A DNA stretch of 64,000 nucleotides from Cognatundibacterium squillarum (GTDB taxonomy: Bacteria > Pseudomonadota > Gammaproteobacteria > Burkholderiales > Burkholderiaceae_D): the NCBI RefSeq assembly GCF_014652435.1, contig NZ_BMYU01000002.1, positions 62,001 to 126,000 on the forward strand, written 5' to 3'. The translations under genes and the position numbers were made by a program. The notes under the pieces were generated by a model. The model saw only the letters and a list, made by a program, of their open reading frames with translations, made no database searches and was not told the DNA's origin. Below are positions 15,009 to 24,095 of this stretch, in pieces (the stretch's first letter is position 1; every line of letters starts with the position of its first letter).

Positions 15009-16463
15009 TTGTTTATCGTGCCCGCATCCACTCCACCTGATTCATCCCTTCCTTCCGCATCTTCCGGTGTCGATACAGGAATCAACCACGCCGATTTTAT
15101 GCGGCGTCATTTCAACCTGACAAAAATTTATCCTCTGGTACAGAGTGAGTTTGACAAGCGTCTTGCTGCCTGTACGGAACATGATCCTCTTGCGCTGAAG
15201 CAAATACGTCAGGGATTTCTGGCGGAACTGAATGCGCTGAAGACCAATGCAGAATGGGCGGAATTCACGATTGCGTTTTACGGTGACGTTGGTTGCGGAA
15301 AATCCAGCATTATCGAAGCATTACGCATTGTTCTGGCAGAAGCGGCGAAACAGGAAGAACGTCAGGCCTTTGTGGCAAGCAGTCAGGCCAGCACACTGAC
15401 GCTGGCCGGCTATCAGAAAGCCTTGCGCGCCCGGAATGCGACGCGGCAGGAACTGATGGCATTTCAGACCGAGCTGGGTGTGGTGGAACATCAGGCGAAG
15501 GTCGCAGAACTGAACGCGACTGAGCAGCGTCAGGCTCTGCGTCAGAAACTGGCGCAAAAGCTGGACAATGCTGCAATCTGGAACAAACTGCGCTACCGCC
15601 TGCGTCCGCCGCCGGAAAAACAGCAATTGCTGGAGATGGCGAAGCGCTGGAAAAATGAACGTGTGACCGAACGCCGCCGCATCATCAAGATGCGCGAGCA
15701 GTTACCGGCATTGCATGATCAGTCAGCCGTCACGGAAATCGTGCTGGCGCAATTCACCCGCAAACGCGACGCGCTGAAAAAAATCTGCGACGGCAATATC
15801 ATCGGCGATGGCGGCAAACCGCAAACCACGCAGCCGCAGTTTTACCATTTCGCCACCCGCTGGGGACGCTTCCGTATTACCGATCTCGGTGGTACCGGCC
15901 TGCCTTCTCAACTGGCGGCGATTCAGAATCTGCAAGCTTTAAGGCAGGCGCACGCAGTGTTTTATGTAGTCAATGATGCGATCATGCCGACGCCGGCCGC
16001 ACTGGAAAAACTGCGCAGACACCTGAACGACCAGACCGAAATCCGCCTGATCGTGAACTGGCAGGCGAATACGCTGGCGCAATGGAAGAAACGTCTGGAA
16101 TCGCCGAAAATCCAGCACCGCGTGCAGTCACTCGACACCATGATGCGCCAGCAATTCGGCGAGCACTATCACGGTATGCTGACGATTGCCGCCAAACCGG
16201 CCTTCTACTCGGTCGCAGCCTGCCTGCCGCCTTTCGGCAACGAGGAGCAGCAGCAACAGCACTTTTTAAGCCAGCACACACCGGAAGAACTGATGGCCTT
16301 GTCCGGCCTGAATACGCTGGTACAAACCCTGTGCAATAAGATGCTGCACAACGCCTCGGCCAAGGTGAGAAAAACGAATATCCATAAAGCCGACTGCCTG
16401 CTGCGCAACGCCATCATCGCCCTGAACAGCGCCCGCCACGATCAGCAACCGCAAGTCGCCTGA
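15009..16463 (+). CDS. P-loop GTPase-like protein with coiled-coil insertion
   Basis: Not a named family. It has 484 residues from a TTG start. A Walker A / G1 motif (GDVGCGKSS, residues 92-100) follows IAFY. A predicted long coiled coil (about 110-260) precedes the G3-like ITDLGGTGLP (Asp292, Gly294-295), then VFYVVNDAI and RLIVNWQA, where a G4 NKxD would sit. The pattern suggests a GTP- or ATP-binding switch protein related to large or septin-like GTPases, with the G4 motif altered. No membrane segment is seen. The start is weak: there is no Shine-Dalgarno at 15009, and GTG 15018 and ATG 15099 are alternatives. It precedes the triple-AAA gene by 651 bp. Confidence 0.72.
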   Translation: MFIVPASTPPDSSLPSASSGVDTGINHADFMRRHFNLTKIYPLVQSEFDKRLAACTEHDPLALKQIRQGFLAELNALKTNAEWAEFTIAFYGDVGCGKSSIIEALRIVLAEAAKQEERQAFVASSQASTLTLAGYQKALRARNATRQELMAFQTELGVVEHQAKVAELNATEQRQALRQKLAQKLDNAAIWNKLRYRLRPPPEKQQLLEMAKRWKNERVTERRRIIKMREQLPALHDQSAVTEIVLAQFTRKRDALKKICDGNIIGDGGKPQTTQPQFYHFATRWGRFRITDLGGTGLPSQLAAIQNLQALRQAHAVFYVVNDAIMPTPAALEKLRRHLNDQTEIRLIVNWQANTLAQWKKRLESPKIQHRVQSLDTMMRQQFGEHYHGMLTIAAKPAFYSVAACLPPFGNEEQQQQHFLSQHTPEELMALSGLNTLVQTLCNKMLHNASAKVRKTNIHKADCLLRNAIIALNSARHDQQPQVA

Positions 16464-17114
16464 ACTTTCCGCATCGGCGCGTACCTGATACGTGCCGCTG
16501 CGGATACTCGCTGACATGCACATCCCGACTGACTGACGTACTGAGCCTCAGTGTGAAAGATGACAGCTGTCTTTTGCCAGTGTATTTCCCGAGTCGCGGC
16601 TCAGCGCAGGTTTTTGAGTTTTCCGAAGCAGATGGAAATTTTTGTACATCGTACCGGCGTGTATCTATTACATATAGGCCTGCAAACTCTCGCAGGTCCA
16701 GAGTTTGTTGGCAAAGATTAAAGCGCCAAGGGTTGCTTGTAAATAATGTAATTTTCTGAAACTTCAATATATCGGGAAGCACTTAGTTTGCTTCCCGATT
16801 AGTTGTTACCGCAACTCAGATTTTATAATCCGGAAAATTTCCTGTCACTTTCATGTAAGAACAACCCTATTGTTGTCGTTACTTTCCCCATTGCTCCGTC
16901 AGTACATTAAAATTAGAGCTAGAAAAATTACTTATTTTTACAATTAATCTCTACCACAAAGATTGGTTGTTGAATTTTTTATGCTGCGAATTTTTTTGCA
17001 AATGAAGCAATCATTTCTTTCATTAAAAAATCGAACCAATTTCAGATCCTAGCCGATCTATATAAACCAAAAACACAAAACTAACGTGTGAATTTTCGAA
17101 ACTTGGAGAAAAAT
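16464..17114. other. Intergenic stretch with terminator-like hairpin
   Basis: No convincing gene is seen in these 651 bases. The second half is strongly A+T-rich and must hold the promoter for the AAA gene, though no box stands out. A hairpin at 16771-16799 is described separately. Confidence 0.5.
16771..16799 (+). terminator. Perfect hairpin between GTPase-like and AAA genes
   Basis: ATCGGGAAGC / GCTTCCCGAT, a perfect 10-bp stem with a 9-nt loop, followed by TAGTTGTT. The T-rich tail is broken, so it is a probable but not classical terminator about 300 nt after the GTPase-like stop. Confidence 0.5.
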
Positions 17115-20100
17115 ATGACCGACTGGGATGATGAAATTCCTCAACCAATCCGGGAGCGGGTAAAGAAAAGTGCGGCTTCGCTTGAAGTTGCCGCGCAAAA
17201 AGTTGAAGAGGTGCGCAACAGACTTAACGCGATTCAAGCTGAGGCTGAGGTTGCTCTGAATGCTGTGAAAGAAGGCATGGCTCCGGCCATTCAGCAAAGT
17301 AAAGATGCTATGTTTAAAAAGCGACTCAGTGAAGAACGCTGGGGTAGCGCTCTGAAACTGACTGGCCTGAATACCGCATTCAATGGTGCGCAATATGCTG
17401 CTTACGCATATTTTTTGCTCTTTTTGTATTCTTTTGGGATATTCACTAATCTCGGGCTTTTCCCCGTCTATATTTACCATCTCCTGACCAGTTTCAAAGG
17501 AATAGTATTTTTTATCGCACCATATTTCTTATTGGTCCGGCAAAGTCGGCGTTTGGCTGCTCGAGCAGCTCTGAAAGCTTCATTCGCACATTTAGACCAG
17601 ACCTTAGCTAAGGCTGAAGTACAGATATCAGGAAATGCTACTACTGGTAAAGCAACACCGGACGCCCTCGCTTTGTATCCAACTGCCGATGGTAATTGCG
17701 TTGGGTACTACCCCCCTTTCGTGAATGATCTCGTTCCCACAATGCTTAACGGGCCTGGTGCTGTACATATTCTGCTTACAGCAAGCTCAGAAAAAAGTCA
17801 GCAGCGACTGAAATTAGGCTACAAGCATAATGCTCATGAATTAATCGTTTCTGGCGATGCTTCTCTAAATAAATATCCGGAATTTAATCGTTTAATTGCA
17901 GCCAAGCTCGAATCTATCCGTCCAGTGATGAATACGCTGGCGGATGGATTTATAGAGTTTAAATCCGTCAAAGACGCGTATGCGATCTGTAAAATTCAGT
18001 ATGAGAAAGATCTTGAACTTGCAAAAGCCTGGTCGCAAATCGCTTTACCAGACGAAACCAGCAACAAATTAATCAAGCTGATTGAGCTATTTACCAGCGA
18101 ATCTGATGTCAGCCCAAAAGGCATTTTGCTGTATGGTCCTCCGGGAACTGGTAAAACCAGTATCGCAAATGTATTAGCTAAAACGGGGAATTTATTTTTC
18201 CAGAAGATCAGCGAAAGTGATCTGAAAGGACAGTATCAGGGTCATACAGGACCAAAAGTACAGGCAATTTTCTCAGAACTGAGAAAACATCAACCAGCTA
18301 TTTTATTTGTTGATGAATGTGAAGGTGTATTCAAGTCACGCTCAAGCAGTAATGCTACGGGCAACGTCAATTTTGACACCGAAATGCTGAAAGAATTCCT
18401 GGTGCAATGGGGTGGCATTGCAAGTGACAGCAAGACTAAGATCCTCGTTATTGGTGCCACGAATCTTCACGAAAATATTGATTCTGCAGTCATGAGCCGT
18501 TTCACAACCCGCATTGAAATTGGGCTGCCTGATAAACGTTGCCGCGAAAAAATCTTGCGAAACGAAATGAAAAAAGCAAAGTTAATTGTTCCTGATGATC
18601 TGAGTAAAGTCATCAGAGACACAACTGGTTTTGCCGGACGTGATTTAGAAACACTTGTCGTCTCTTTAGCCGCAGATCTTACTGGTCGCAATGACCCTAC
18701 CGAGGCGGAAATACTCAAAGAAATTCGCCTTGTACGAGGTAAGAGTTCTACGGACGTACTTGATCAGACCTGGGACGACATTGTCTTACCCGAGAACATC
18801 AAAAACCAATTTATCAACCTCGGTAAAATGTTAAAGAGTCATGAGGCGCTGAAAAAATCCGGAATTGATGTTCCTTCGGGCGCATTATTATGGGGACCGC
18901 CCGGGACTGGTAAAACTCAACTGGCTAAAGTACTGGCAGGTGAATCCGGGTTAGGCTATATCGCAGCCTCGACAGCTGAAATTCGTAAAAGCAACCTTGG
19001 TGAATCAGGCATTGCTGTTAAGAACTTGTTTGAACGTGCCCGCTCGCAATCGCCTTGCATTTTATTTATTGACGAAATTGAAATTCTTGCGCCGTCACGC
19101 TCGGGCGATCAGGCTAACTCTGTTTCGACTGAAATTATTGGCCAGTTGCTACAAGAAATGGACGGCATTAAGAGTCAGAATGGTATGGTCTTTGTTCTTG
19201 CAGCAACCAATCATCCTGCCTTACTGGACTCAGCTGTGGCTTCACGTCTTGAGCCCAAATTAGAGTTACCTCTGCCAGACCTCGCAACCCGAACAGCAAT
19301 CCTTAAAATTATCCTTAAGAATAAGCCGATCGACTTCGATCTGGAACACGGGGCTCATCAAATCGCCTTACTAACAGAAGGAAAGTCAGGACGGGACTTG
19401 AACACGCTGGTTAAGGGGGCCGGAAGCCGGGCGACAACGCGTGCACTGACAACGGGCGAATTAATCGATGAGGCAAATCCCGTCGTGCTGCAGTTAGCCG
19501 ATATGACCAGTCAACTGGACGAGGCGCAAGAAGTTGTGAAAGTAGCTGATTTGAGTTGGGAGGATATTGTACTGCCTGACAGTGTCAAGGATCAGTTCGT
19601 CACTCTTGGTAAGATGCTGAAAAATGCTGAGGCATTACGCAGTTCCGGCATTGACGCTCCGCGCAGTGCATTACTGTATGGCCCTCCGGGCACTGGTAAA
19701 ACACAATTGGCCCGTGTACTGGCTTCTCAATCAGGCTTGTCTTTCTTTGCACCGACGACAGCAGAATTACGTCAGAAATACATCGGACATTCCGGTGCTG
19801 CTGTACGCGACATGTTTGAGAAGGCACGTAAAATGTCCCCCTGTATTTTATTTATTGATGAAATGGAGATACTTGCAGGACAGCGCACAGGCTCGGACAA
19901 CGAAGCGACAACCGAAGAGATCGTTGGACAGTTTTTGCAGGAAATGGATGGTATTAAGAGTCAGGCCGGACAAGTATTTGTGCTTGGTGCGACAAATCAT
20001 CCGGAGTTTTTAGATAGTGCAATCCTTTCACGCTTTCTTCAAAAAATTGCAATTCCTTTACCAGAGCTGCAAGCACGGCAGGCTATCCTTAAAAATCTTC

Positions 20101-20336
20101 TCCGTAATAAACCAGTAAGTGCGGATATTGATGTAATCGTACTGGATCTTGCCGCACAAACCGAAGGTTATTCTGGCCGGGATTTACGTAATCTTGTCGA
20201 TGGTGCTGCTAACAGTGCGACAACACGTGCTATGAAATCCAGTGAGGCAATTGATCCGGTCAATAATCCGATTCGTATTACCAAAGAAGATTTGATGCAA
20301 GCATTGTCTGCCCGACAGGTAACACAATTAGTGTGA
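17115..20336 (+). CDS. Membrane protein with three tandem AAA+ ATPase modules
   Basis: A 1073-residue protein with a short N-terminal coiled coil (about 15-60) and two hydrophobic segments (about 90-150). Three AAA+ modules follow: GPPGTGKT at about residues 339, 591 and 853 and Walker B FVDECE, FIDEIE and FIDEME at about 398, 651 and 912. Each module ends with an Arg-containing SRF/SRL-type segment. Modules 2 and 3 are near-duplicates (each begins WxDIVLP, then GxDxPxxALLxGPPGTGKTQLA), and module 1 is more divergent. AAA+ proteins remodel or unfold other proteins; three modules plus membrane helices is unusual. The start at 17115 has TTGGAG 8 nt upstream. A terminator follows at 20387. The substrate is unknown. 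Confidence 0.85.
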   Translation: MTDWDDEIPQPIRERVKKSAASLEVAAQKVEEVRNRLNAIQAEAEVALNAVKEGMAPAIQQSKDAMFKKRLSEERWGSALKLTGLNTAFNGAQYAAYAYFLLFLYSFGIFTNLGLFPVYIYHLLTSFKGIVFFIAPYFLLVRQSRRLAARAALKASFAHLDQTLAKAEVQISGNATTGKATPDALALYPTADGNCVGYYPPFVNDLVPTMLNGPGAVHILLTASSEKSQQRLKLGYKHNAHELIVSGDASLNKYPEFNRLIAAKLESIRPVMNTLADGFIEFKSVKDAYAICKIQYEKDLELAKAWSQIALPDETSNKLIKLIELFTSESDVSPKGILLYGPPGTGKTSIANVLAKTGNLFFQKISESDLKGQYQGHTGPKVQAIFSELRKHQPAILFVDECEGVFKSRSSSNATGNVNFDTEMLKEFLVQWGGIASDSKTKILVIGATNLHENIDSAVMSRFTTRIEIGLPDKRCREKILRNEMKKAKLIVPDDLSKVIRDTTGFAGRDLETLVVSLAADLTGRNDPTEAEILKEIRLVRGKSSTDVLDQTWDDIVLPENIKNQFINLGKMLKSHEALKKSGIDVPSGALLWGPPGTGKTQLAKVLAGESGLGYIAASTAEIRKSNLGESGIAVKNLFERARSQSPCILFIDEIEILAPSRSGDQANSVSTEIIGQLLQEMDGIKSQNGMVFVLAATNHPALLDSAVASRLEPKLELPLPDLATRTAILKIILKNKPIDFDLEHGAHQIALLTEGKSGRDLNTLVKGAGSRATTRALTTGELIDEANPVVLQLADMTSQLDEAQEVVKVADLSWEDIVLPDSVKDQFVTLGKMLKNAEALRSSGIDAPRSALLYGPPGTGKTQLARVLASQSGLSFFAPTTAELRQKYIGHSGAAVRDMFEKARKMSPCILFIDEMEILAGQRTGSDNEATTEEIVGQFLQEMDGIKSQAGQVFVLGATNHPEFLDSAILSRFLQKIAIPLPELQARQAILKNLLRNKPVSADIDVIVLDLAAQTEGYSGRDLRNLVDGAANSATTRAMKSSEAIDPVNNPIRITKEDLMQALSARQVTQLV

Positions 20337-20386
20337 ATTTGCTAAAAGTAAATTCTCGTATTTTAATGATTGGTTGAATTAGTCTG

Positions 20387-20421
20387 AATAGGGGGAATGC
20401 ATACGCTTCCTCCTATTTTTC
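20387..20421 (+). terminator. Intrinsic terminator after the AAA gene
   Basis: AATAGGGGGAA and TTCCTCCTATT (one wobble) form an 11-bp stem around an 8- to 9-nt loop, followed by TTTTCT. It lies 50 nt after the AAA gene stop and separates it from the caspase-type operon. Confidence 0.82.
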
Positions 20422-20600
20422 TATATATCACAGCTGAGACAAAAACCTGGCGTTATTCCTCAAATTGGTCCTTGTAGAGAAAGACATAGCGAGAAATACT
20501 TGCATTATAAAAATAGTAATTTTATGGTTCATTGAATAATTGAAATACTGAATATCTTTAAGCAATTTGATTACCCATCAGAAAATACAAAGGTTGCTGA

Positions 20601-21017
20601 ATGTCGCTCTCAGATGATAAAGAATCAAATTCTGTGCTCGAGTTAATTGCTGCATGGCTCAGTCGCAAGTCAGCCTTGGTACTGATTCTGATGATGATTC
20701 AGCTTGGATTGCTCCTGGCAATGTATAACTTATCTGCGTCGATAGGTAAGCAGCAGCTGAGTCAAAGTAGCCGCGGTACGGCCAGCGCTGTTTGTGGACA
20801 GTACGAAGTCGTCTTCTCGGCCAGTACCAGCATGCAAGATGTGCAGCAATGGGCGCTGAACTTTAACGCCACAATTGTGAATGGACCCAATAGCCGTGGT
20901 GCCTTTGAAATGGAAATACCCGGACTGACACTGCCGGAAACTCGTCAAGCATTTGGGTCGCTGGCAATCGATATCCGGATTAACCCGCTCTGTGGATCAT
21001 CGGAGCGTCAGGAATGA
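20601..21017 (+). CDS. Single-helix membrane protein with Cys-bounded extracytoplasmic domain
   Basis: A 138-residue protein. The first 25 residues are cytoplasmic, one membrane helix follows (about 25-47), then an extracytoplasmic domain bounded by Cys65 and Cys131. Inside it, STSMQDVQQW, TIVNGPNSRGAFEM and DIRINPLC match the end of the anti-sigma factor encoded at 24096-24764 (SATIEDLTRI, QVVAGPDAKGYYRI, EIKPADDC), where the two Cys are again exactly 66 residues apart. It is thus a paralogous sensory or ligand domain without the anti-sigma part. It shares an ATGA overlap with the SulP-like gene. The exact role is unknown. Confidence 0.75.
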   Translation: MSLSDDKESNSVLELIAAWLSRKSALVLILMMIQLGLLLAMYNLSASIGKQQLSQSSRGTASAVCGQYEVVFSASTSMQDVQQWALNFNATIVNGPNSRGAFEMEIPGLTLPETRQAFGSLAIDIRINPLCGSSERQE

Positions 21018-22615
21018 ACAAGAATAAGGGTATGTCACAAGTAATTGCCGATTGCGCGATCGGAGGACTGGCTGCGCTGATTTATGTCGGTGAATATCTC
21101 GGGCAAGGTGCTATCGCGAATAAGGCATTTAATACCGGTTCAGTGACGGCACTCATGACCGCAGCAATCGGTACGCTGTTAGTCATTTTGTTTTCAGCAC
21201 GTCGAAATCCACTCACAGGGCCACGATTCCTGTCCGTTGTTTGCTACGCCATGATTCTCGAGTACGCCTTGACGTTGCCAGCCATCAAAGTAGGTGGCGC
21301 CATGTCTGCGTTTATCGTTGCATCTCTCTGCGTCACTTTCTCAGGGGTCATACTCCTCGTTATTGGCTACATGAACTGGACGGATCGACTGCGCTCTTTC
21401 ATGTCGATCCCTGCCTTGTCTGCACTGGCTTTTATCGTTGCAACGACGACGATTTCCGGACAAATTTCTGGTATGAATCAATGCTCAGAGAGCGTTGCCT
21501 GGCCAGCACTGGCAGTAGCATCCACGGTGATTGCCATTTCCTTTGGCATCAAATACAGGCTGCAACCCGGAACAATGCTATACCGGAGTCGCTTATTTAT
21601 CAGTATCGTGATCGGCTCTCTGGTCTACTTTGCCTGGCGAAACTACGCACCAACCCCCGCTTTGTGTAGCACCGTCAGCCAGATACATGGCGGTGAAATT
21701 GCTAACGCACTATTGGGGTTCTGGCGGTGGCCGTGGCAAAAACTGGCGTTTTTATCGGATATCCAAGTGATCCTGACATTATTTTCAGGCAGTGCGATTC
21801 TTGCATTGCTGTGTCTGATCGATACGCTTTCTGCGGCTTCTTCGCTTGCGAGCGATGAAGGTCAACCCGATGCGATGGTGCGGAACGAATTGCTAGCCAA
21901 TGCATGGGGCAATACTGTATTCGGGACACTCGGTTTGTTGCCTATCTCTATCTCATTATCCCGAAGCAGAACAATCTCTGAGCTCAAACCGGCAGACAGC
22001 AAAATACCCGCTATTTCTCATTCTGCTTTTCTGCTATTGCTGATTTTCTTCCTGATCGGATTGCAATGGCCGTTACTCGATTATTTACCAAAAGCAGTTA
22101 TCGCCGGGACTTTAGTGGTCGTCTCGGTCGAAATGCTGGATGAAAAATCTGTACTGTTATGGCGTACAGCACTTGGTGCATCGAAAGCACGTAAGGCACT
22201 GGTGAACGGACTTTGGATTTTTTTACTTGCGGTAAGTATTGCAGTATTGATGGCGATCGGCCCATGGTCAAAATTAGCCGTCACGGTTGCCTTTCTGGCA
22301 GCGGTCATTGTCTCGCTAACCGGTTTGCTCCTCGCACCAAAGCAGAAAACTCCAAACAAAGGTGTTTTTAGCGGCAGACTTCACTTTTTGAACATTGGGT
22401 CTCATATGCGGCGCTGGAAAGCTGGTGAGCATCGCAGTATTGATTTATCGATGACTCAGGCAATTGACTTTACAGCAGCATGCGCCATACGTGACATTAC
22501 CCGTGCCCAAGCGAGGAATACCCAGATTTTGATTGGCGAGAACACAGGAAAAGAAGTTTCTGAAATTCTGGAAGTGCTTTGTCCTGAAAGCTTAAAACCT
22601 TACCGCACGGAGTAA
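21014..22615 (+). CDS. SulP/STAS-like membrane transporter
   Basis: A 533-residue polytopic protein with about 11-12 hydrophobic helices across residues 10-445 (for example GGLAALIYVGEYLG, LIIFFLIGLQWPLL). A short C-terminal soluble part resembles a STAS domain (SIDLSMTQAIDFTAACAI). The best fit is the SulP family of anion transporters, though helices 1-3 lack strong signature motifs, so the substrate is unknown. It begins within the preceding gene's stop (ATGA) and is followed after 4 nt by the caspase-like gene, so the three genes form a translationally coupled operon. Not a housekeeping sulfate permease context. Confidence 0.72.
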   Translation: MNKNKGMSQVIADCAIGGLAALIYVGEYLGQGAIANKAFNTGSVTALMTAAIGTLLVILFSARRNPLTGPRFLSVVCYAMILEYALTLPAIKVGGAMSAFIVASLCVTFSGVILLVIGYMNWTDRLRSFMSIPALSALAFIVATTTISGQISGMNQCSESVAWPALAVASTVIAISFGIKYRLQPGTMLYRSRLFISIVIGSLVYFAWRNYAPTPALCSTVSQIHGGEIANALLGFWRWPWQKLAFLSDIQVILTLFSGSAILALLCLIDTLSAASSLASDEGQPDAMVRNELLANAWGNTVFGTLGLLPISISLSRSRTISELKPADSKIPAISHSAFLLLLIFFLIGLQWPLLDYLPKAVIAGTLVVVSVEMLDEKSVLLWRTALGASKARKALVNGLWIFLLAVSIAVLMAIGPWSKLAVTVAFLAAVIVSLTGLLLAPKQKTPNKGVFSGRLHFLNIGSHMRRWKAGEHRSIDLSMTQAIDFTAACAIRDITRAQARNTQILIGENTGKEVSEILEVLCPESLKPYRTE

Positions 22616-22619
22616 AAAC

Positions 22620-24026
22620 ATGGCAGACCGCCGGAAAATACTGAAAAAGTCACTATGCGCACTGGCTGTATACAGCCTGAGTACATCCCTCGCTTTAGCT
22701 AATGCATCCACACCAAAGAAAGTCGCTCTTGTCATCGGCAACGCAGCCTACGCCAGCAATGAAAAACTGAAGAATCCAGTTTCTGACGCTACCTTGACGG
22801 TTAATAGTCTGAAGCAACTCGGGTTTGCCACCACACTGGCAACGGATCGTACCGCTGCACAACTCAAAAGCGACTTGCAGACTTTCTCGCTTGTCGCAAA
22901 AGATGCGGATATCGCTCTGCTGTTCTACGCAGGTCACGGCATTGCTGTCGATAACATTAACTACCTTATTCCAATTGATCAACGCTTATCCACACTGAAA
23001 TCTCTGGATCTCAAGCGGGATGGCATTTCGTTACGCTGGATTGAAAGCGTTCTGGCACAGAGCAATGCACAGGTATCCGTTCTGATCATTGATGCCTGCC
23101 GTAATCCGCTGATGCGGGGCGCACCGACTCAGGGTATGGTTGATCCTGCGACGCCACCGCACGGGACACTGACATTCTATTCCACCGCACCGGGGACGCA
23201 GGCAGGCGATGGCTCTGGCAAGAACAGCGAATTTTCGCTGGCGTTTAACCGCAATATCCTGAAACAGGATCTCAGCCTGATGCAGGCGATCTTGGCTACA
23301 CAAGCCGACGTCAGTAAGGCTACCGGTGATACGCAAATCCCCTGGGTCAACAGTGGTTTGGTCAATGATGTTCAGCTTTCCACAGCAAAACCCTTAGCCA
23401 AGTTATCAAAAACTGATAAGAACACGCCGCTGGCGGGAGTACAGCGCGGCACCGAAACAAAATCTGAACCCGCTGCCTTGCAAAAGTACTGGGATGAAAA
23501 TCTCGCACGACTGGACGAAGCAATCCAGTACAACGCGATGAATTTTGATGTCAATGGCAAAGTCACTCTGGAAAAAAGAGCGAAAACGGGTGATGTACTG
23601 GCGCTAACGACGCTGGGACTGGTCTATGCGACGCCCGAACAAGTCAGTATGAAAACCGTGCATACCGGATATGGACTGGAATCCAAGCCAGTCAAAAAGG
23701 GCAATGGTGTCGTTCCCTATAACCCGGTACTGGCCGTGAAATATCTCTCGCAGGCAGCCGCCAAACATTTTCCGGTAGCGCAGACCCTGCTGGCTGAACT
23801 ATTGATTGAAGCGCCCAAAGGGGTTCCAAGAGATTATCAGCGTGCCGAAAGCTTACTCAAGGAAGCCGCGAGTACCGGATATGGCCGTGCACGTCTTGAT
23901 TTGCTGGATTTAAATGTCCGTCGCGGCAATTACAGTCCAGAGGAGCTGGCGAAAGAGTTAAGGAATAACAGCAGTACGATTAAAAATTATATGGACCGGT
24001 GGAGTAAACCTCAATCACCTAAATAG
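22620..24026 (+). CDS. Exported caspase-like (C14) peptidase with Sel1-like C-terminus
   Basis: A 468-residue protein with an N-terminal Lys/Arg-rich signal sequence (1-28, ALANA). Then comes a caspase (peptidase C14) fold: KVALVIGNAAY, FYAGHG with catalytic His106, and VLIIDACRNP with catalytic Cys160. Its last 100 residues contain Sel1-like repeat sequence (KYLSQAAAK, AESLLKEAASTGYG), which often mediates protein binding. It would act outside the cytoplasm. CGGAGTAAAAAC gives the Shine-Dalgarno, 4 nt after the transporter stop. The convergent sigma/anti-sigma pair makes the anti-sigma factor a natural candidate substrate; this is inference. Confidence 0.88.
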   Translation: MADRRKILKKSLCALAVYSLSTSLALANASTPKKVALVIGNAAYASNEKLKNPVSDATLTVNSLKQLGFATTLATDRTAAQLKSDLQTFSLVAKDADIALLFYAGHGIAVDNINYLIPIDQRLSTLKSLDLKRDGISLRWIESVLAQSNAQVSVLIIDACRNPLMRGAPTQGMVDPATPPHGTLTFYSTAPGTQAGDGSGKNSEFSLAFNRNILKQDLSLMQAILATQADVSKATGDTQIPWVNSGLVNDVQLSTAKPLAKLSKTDKNTPLAGVQRGTETKSEPAALQKYWDENLARLDEAIQYNAMNFDVNGKVTLEKRAKTGDVLALTTLGLVYATPEQVSMKTVHTGYGLESKPVKKGNGVVPYNPVLAVKYLSQAAAKHFPVAQTLLAELLIEAPKGVPRDYQRAESLLKEAASTGYGRARLDLLDLNVRRGNYSPEELAKELRNNSSTIKNYMDRWSKPQSPK

Positions 24027-24054
24027 TCGTTTTCCGGTCCATAGCGATCTTGAT

Positions 24055-24092
24055 AATCATCCTGGTCATCCAAAATGAAGACCGGGAGGATT
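24055..24092. terminator. Possible hairpin between convergent caspase and anti-sigma genes
   Basis: AATCATCCTGGTC and GACCGGGAGGATT pair with two mismatches around an 11-nt loop, with TTTGTT after the right arm. It may terminate one or both convergent operons; the evidence is weak. Confidence 0.35.
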
Positions 24093-24095
24093 TGT

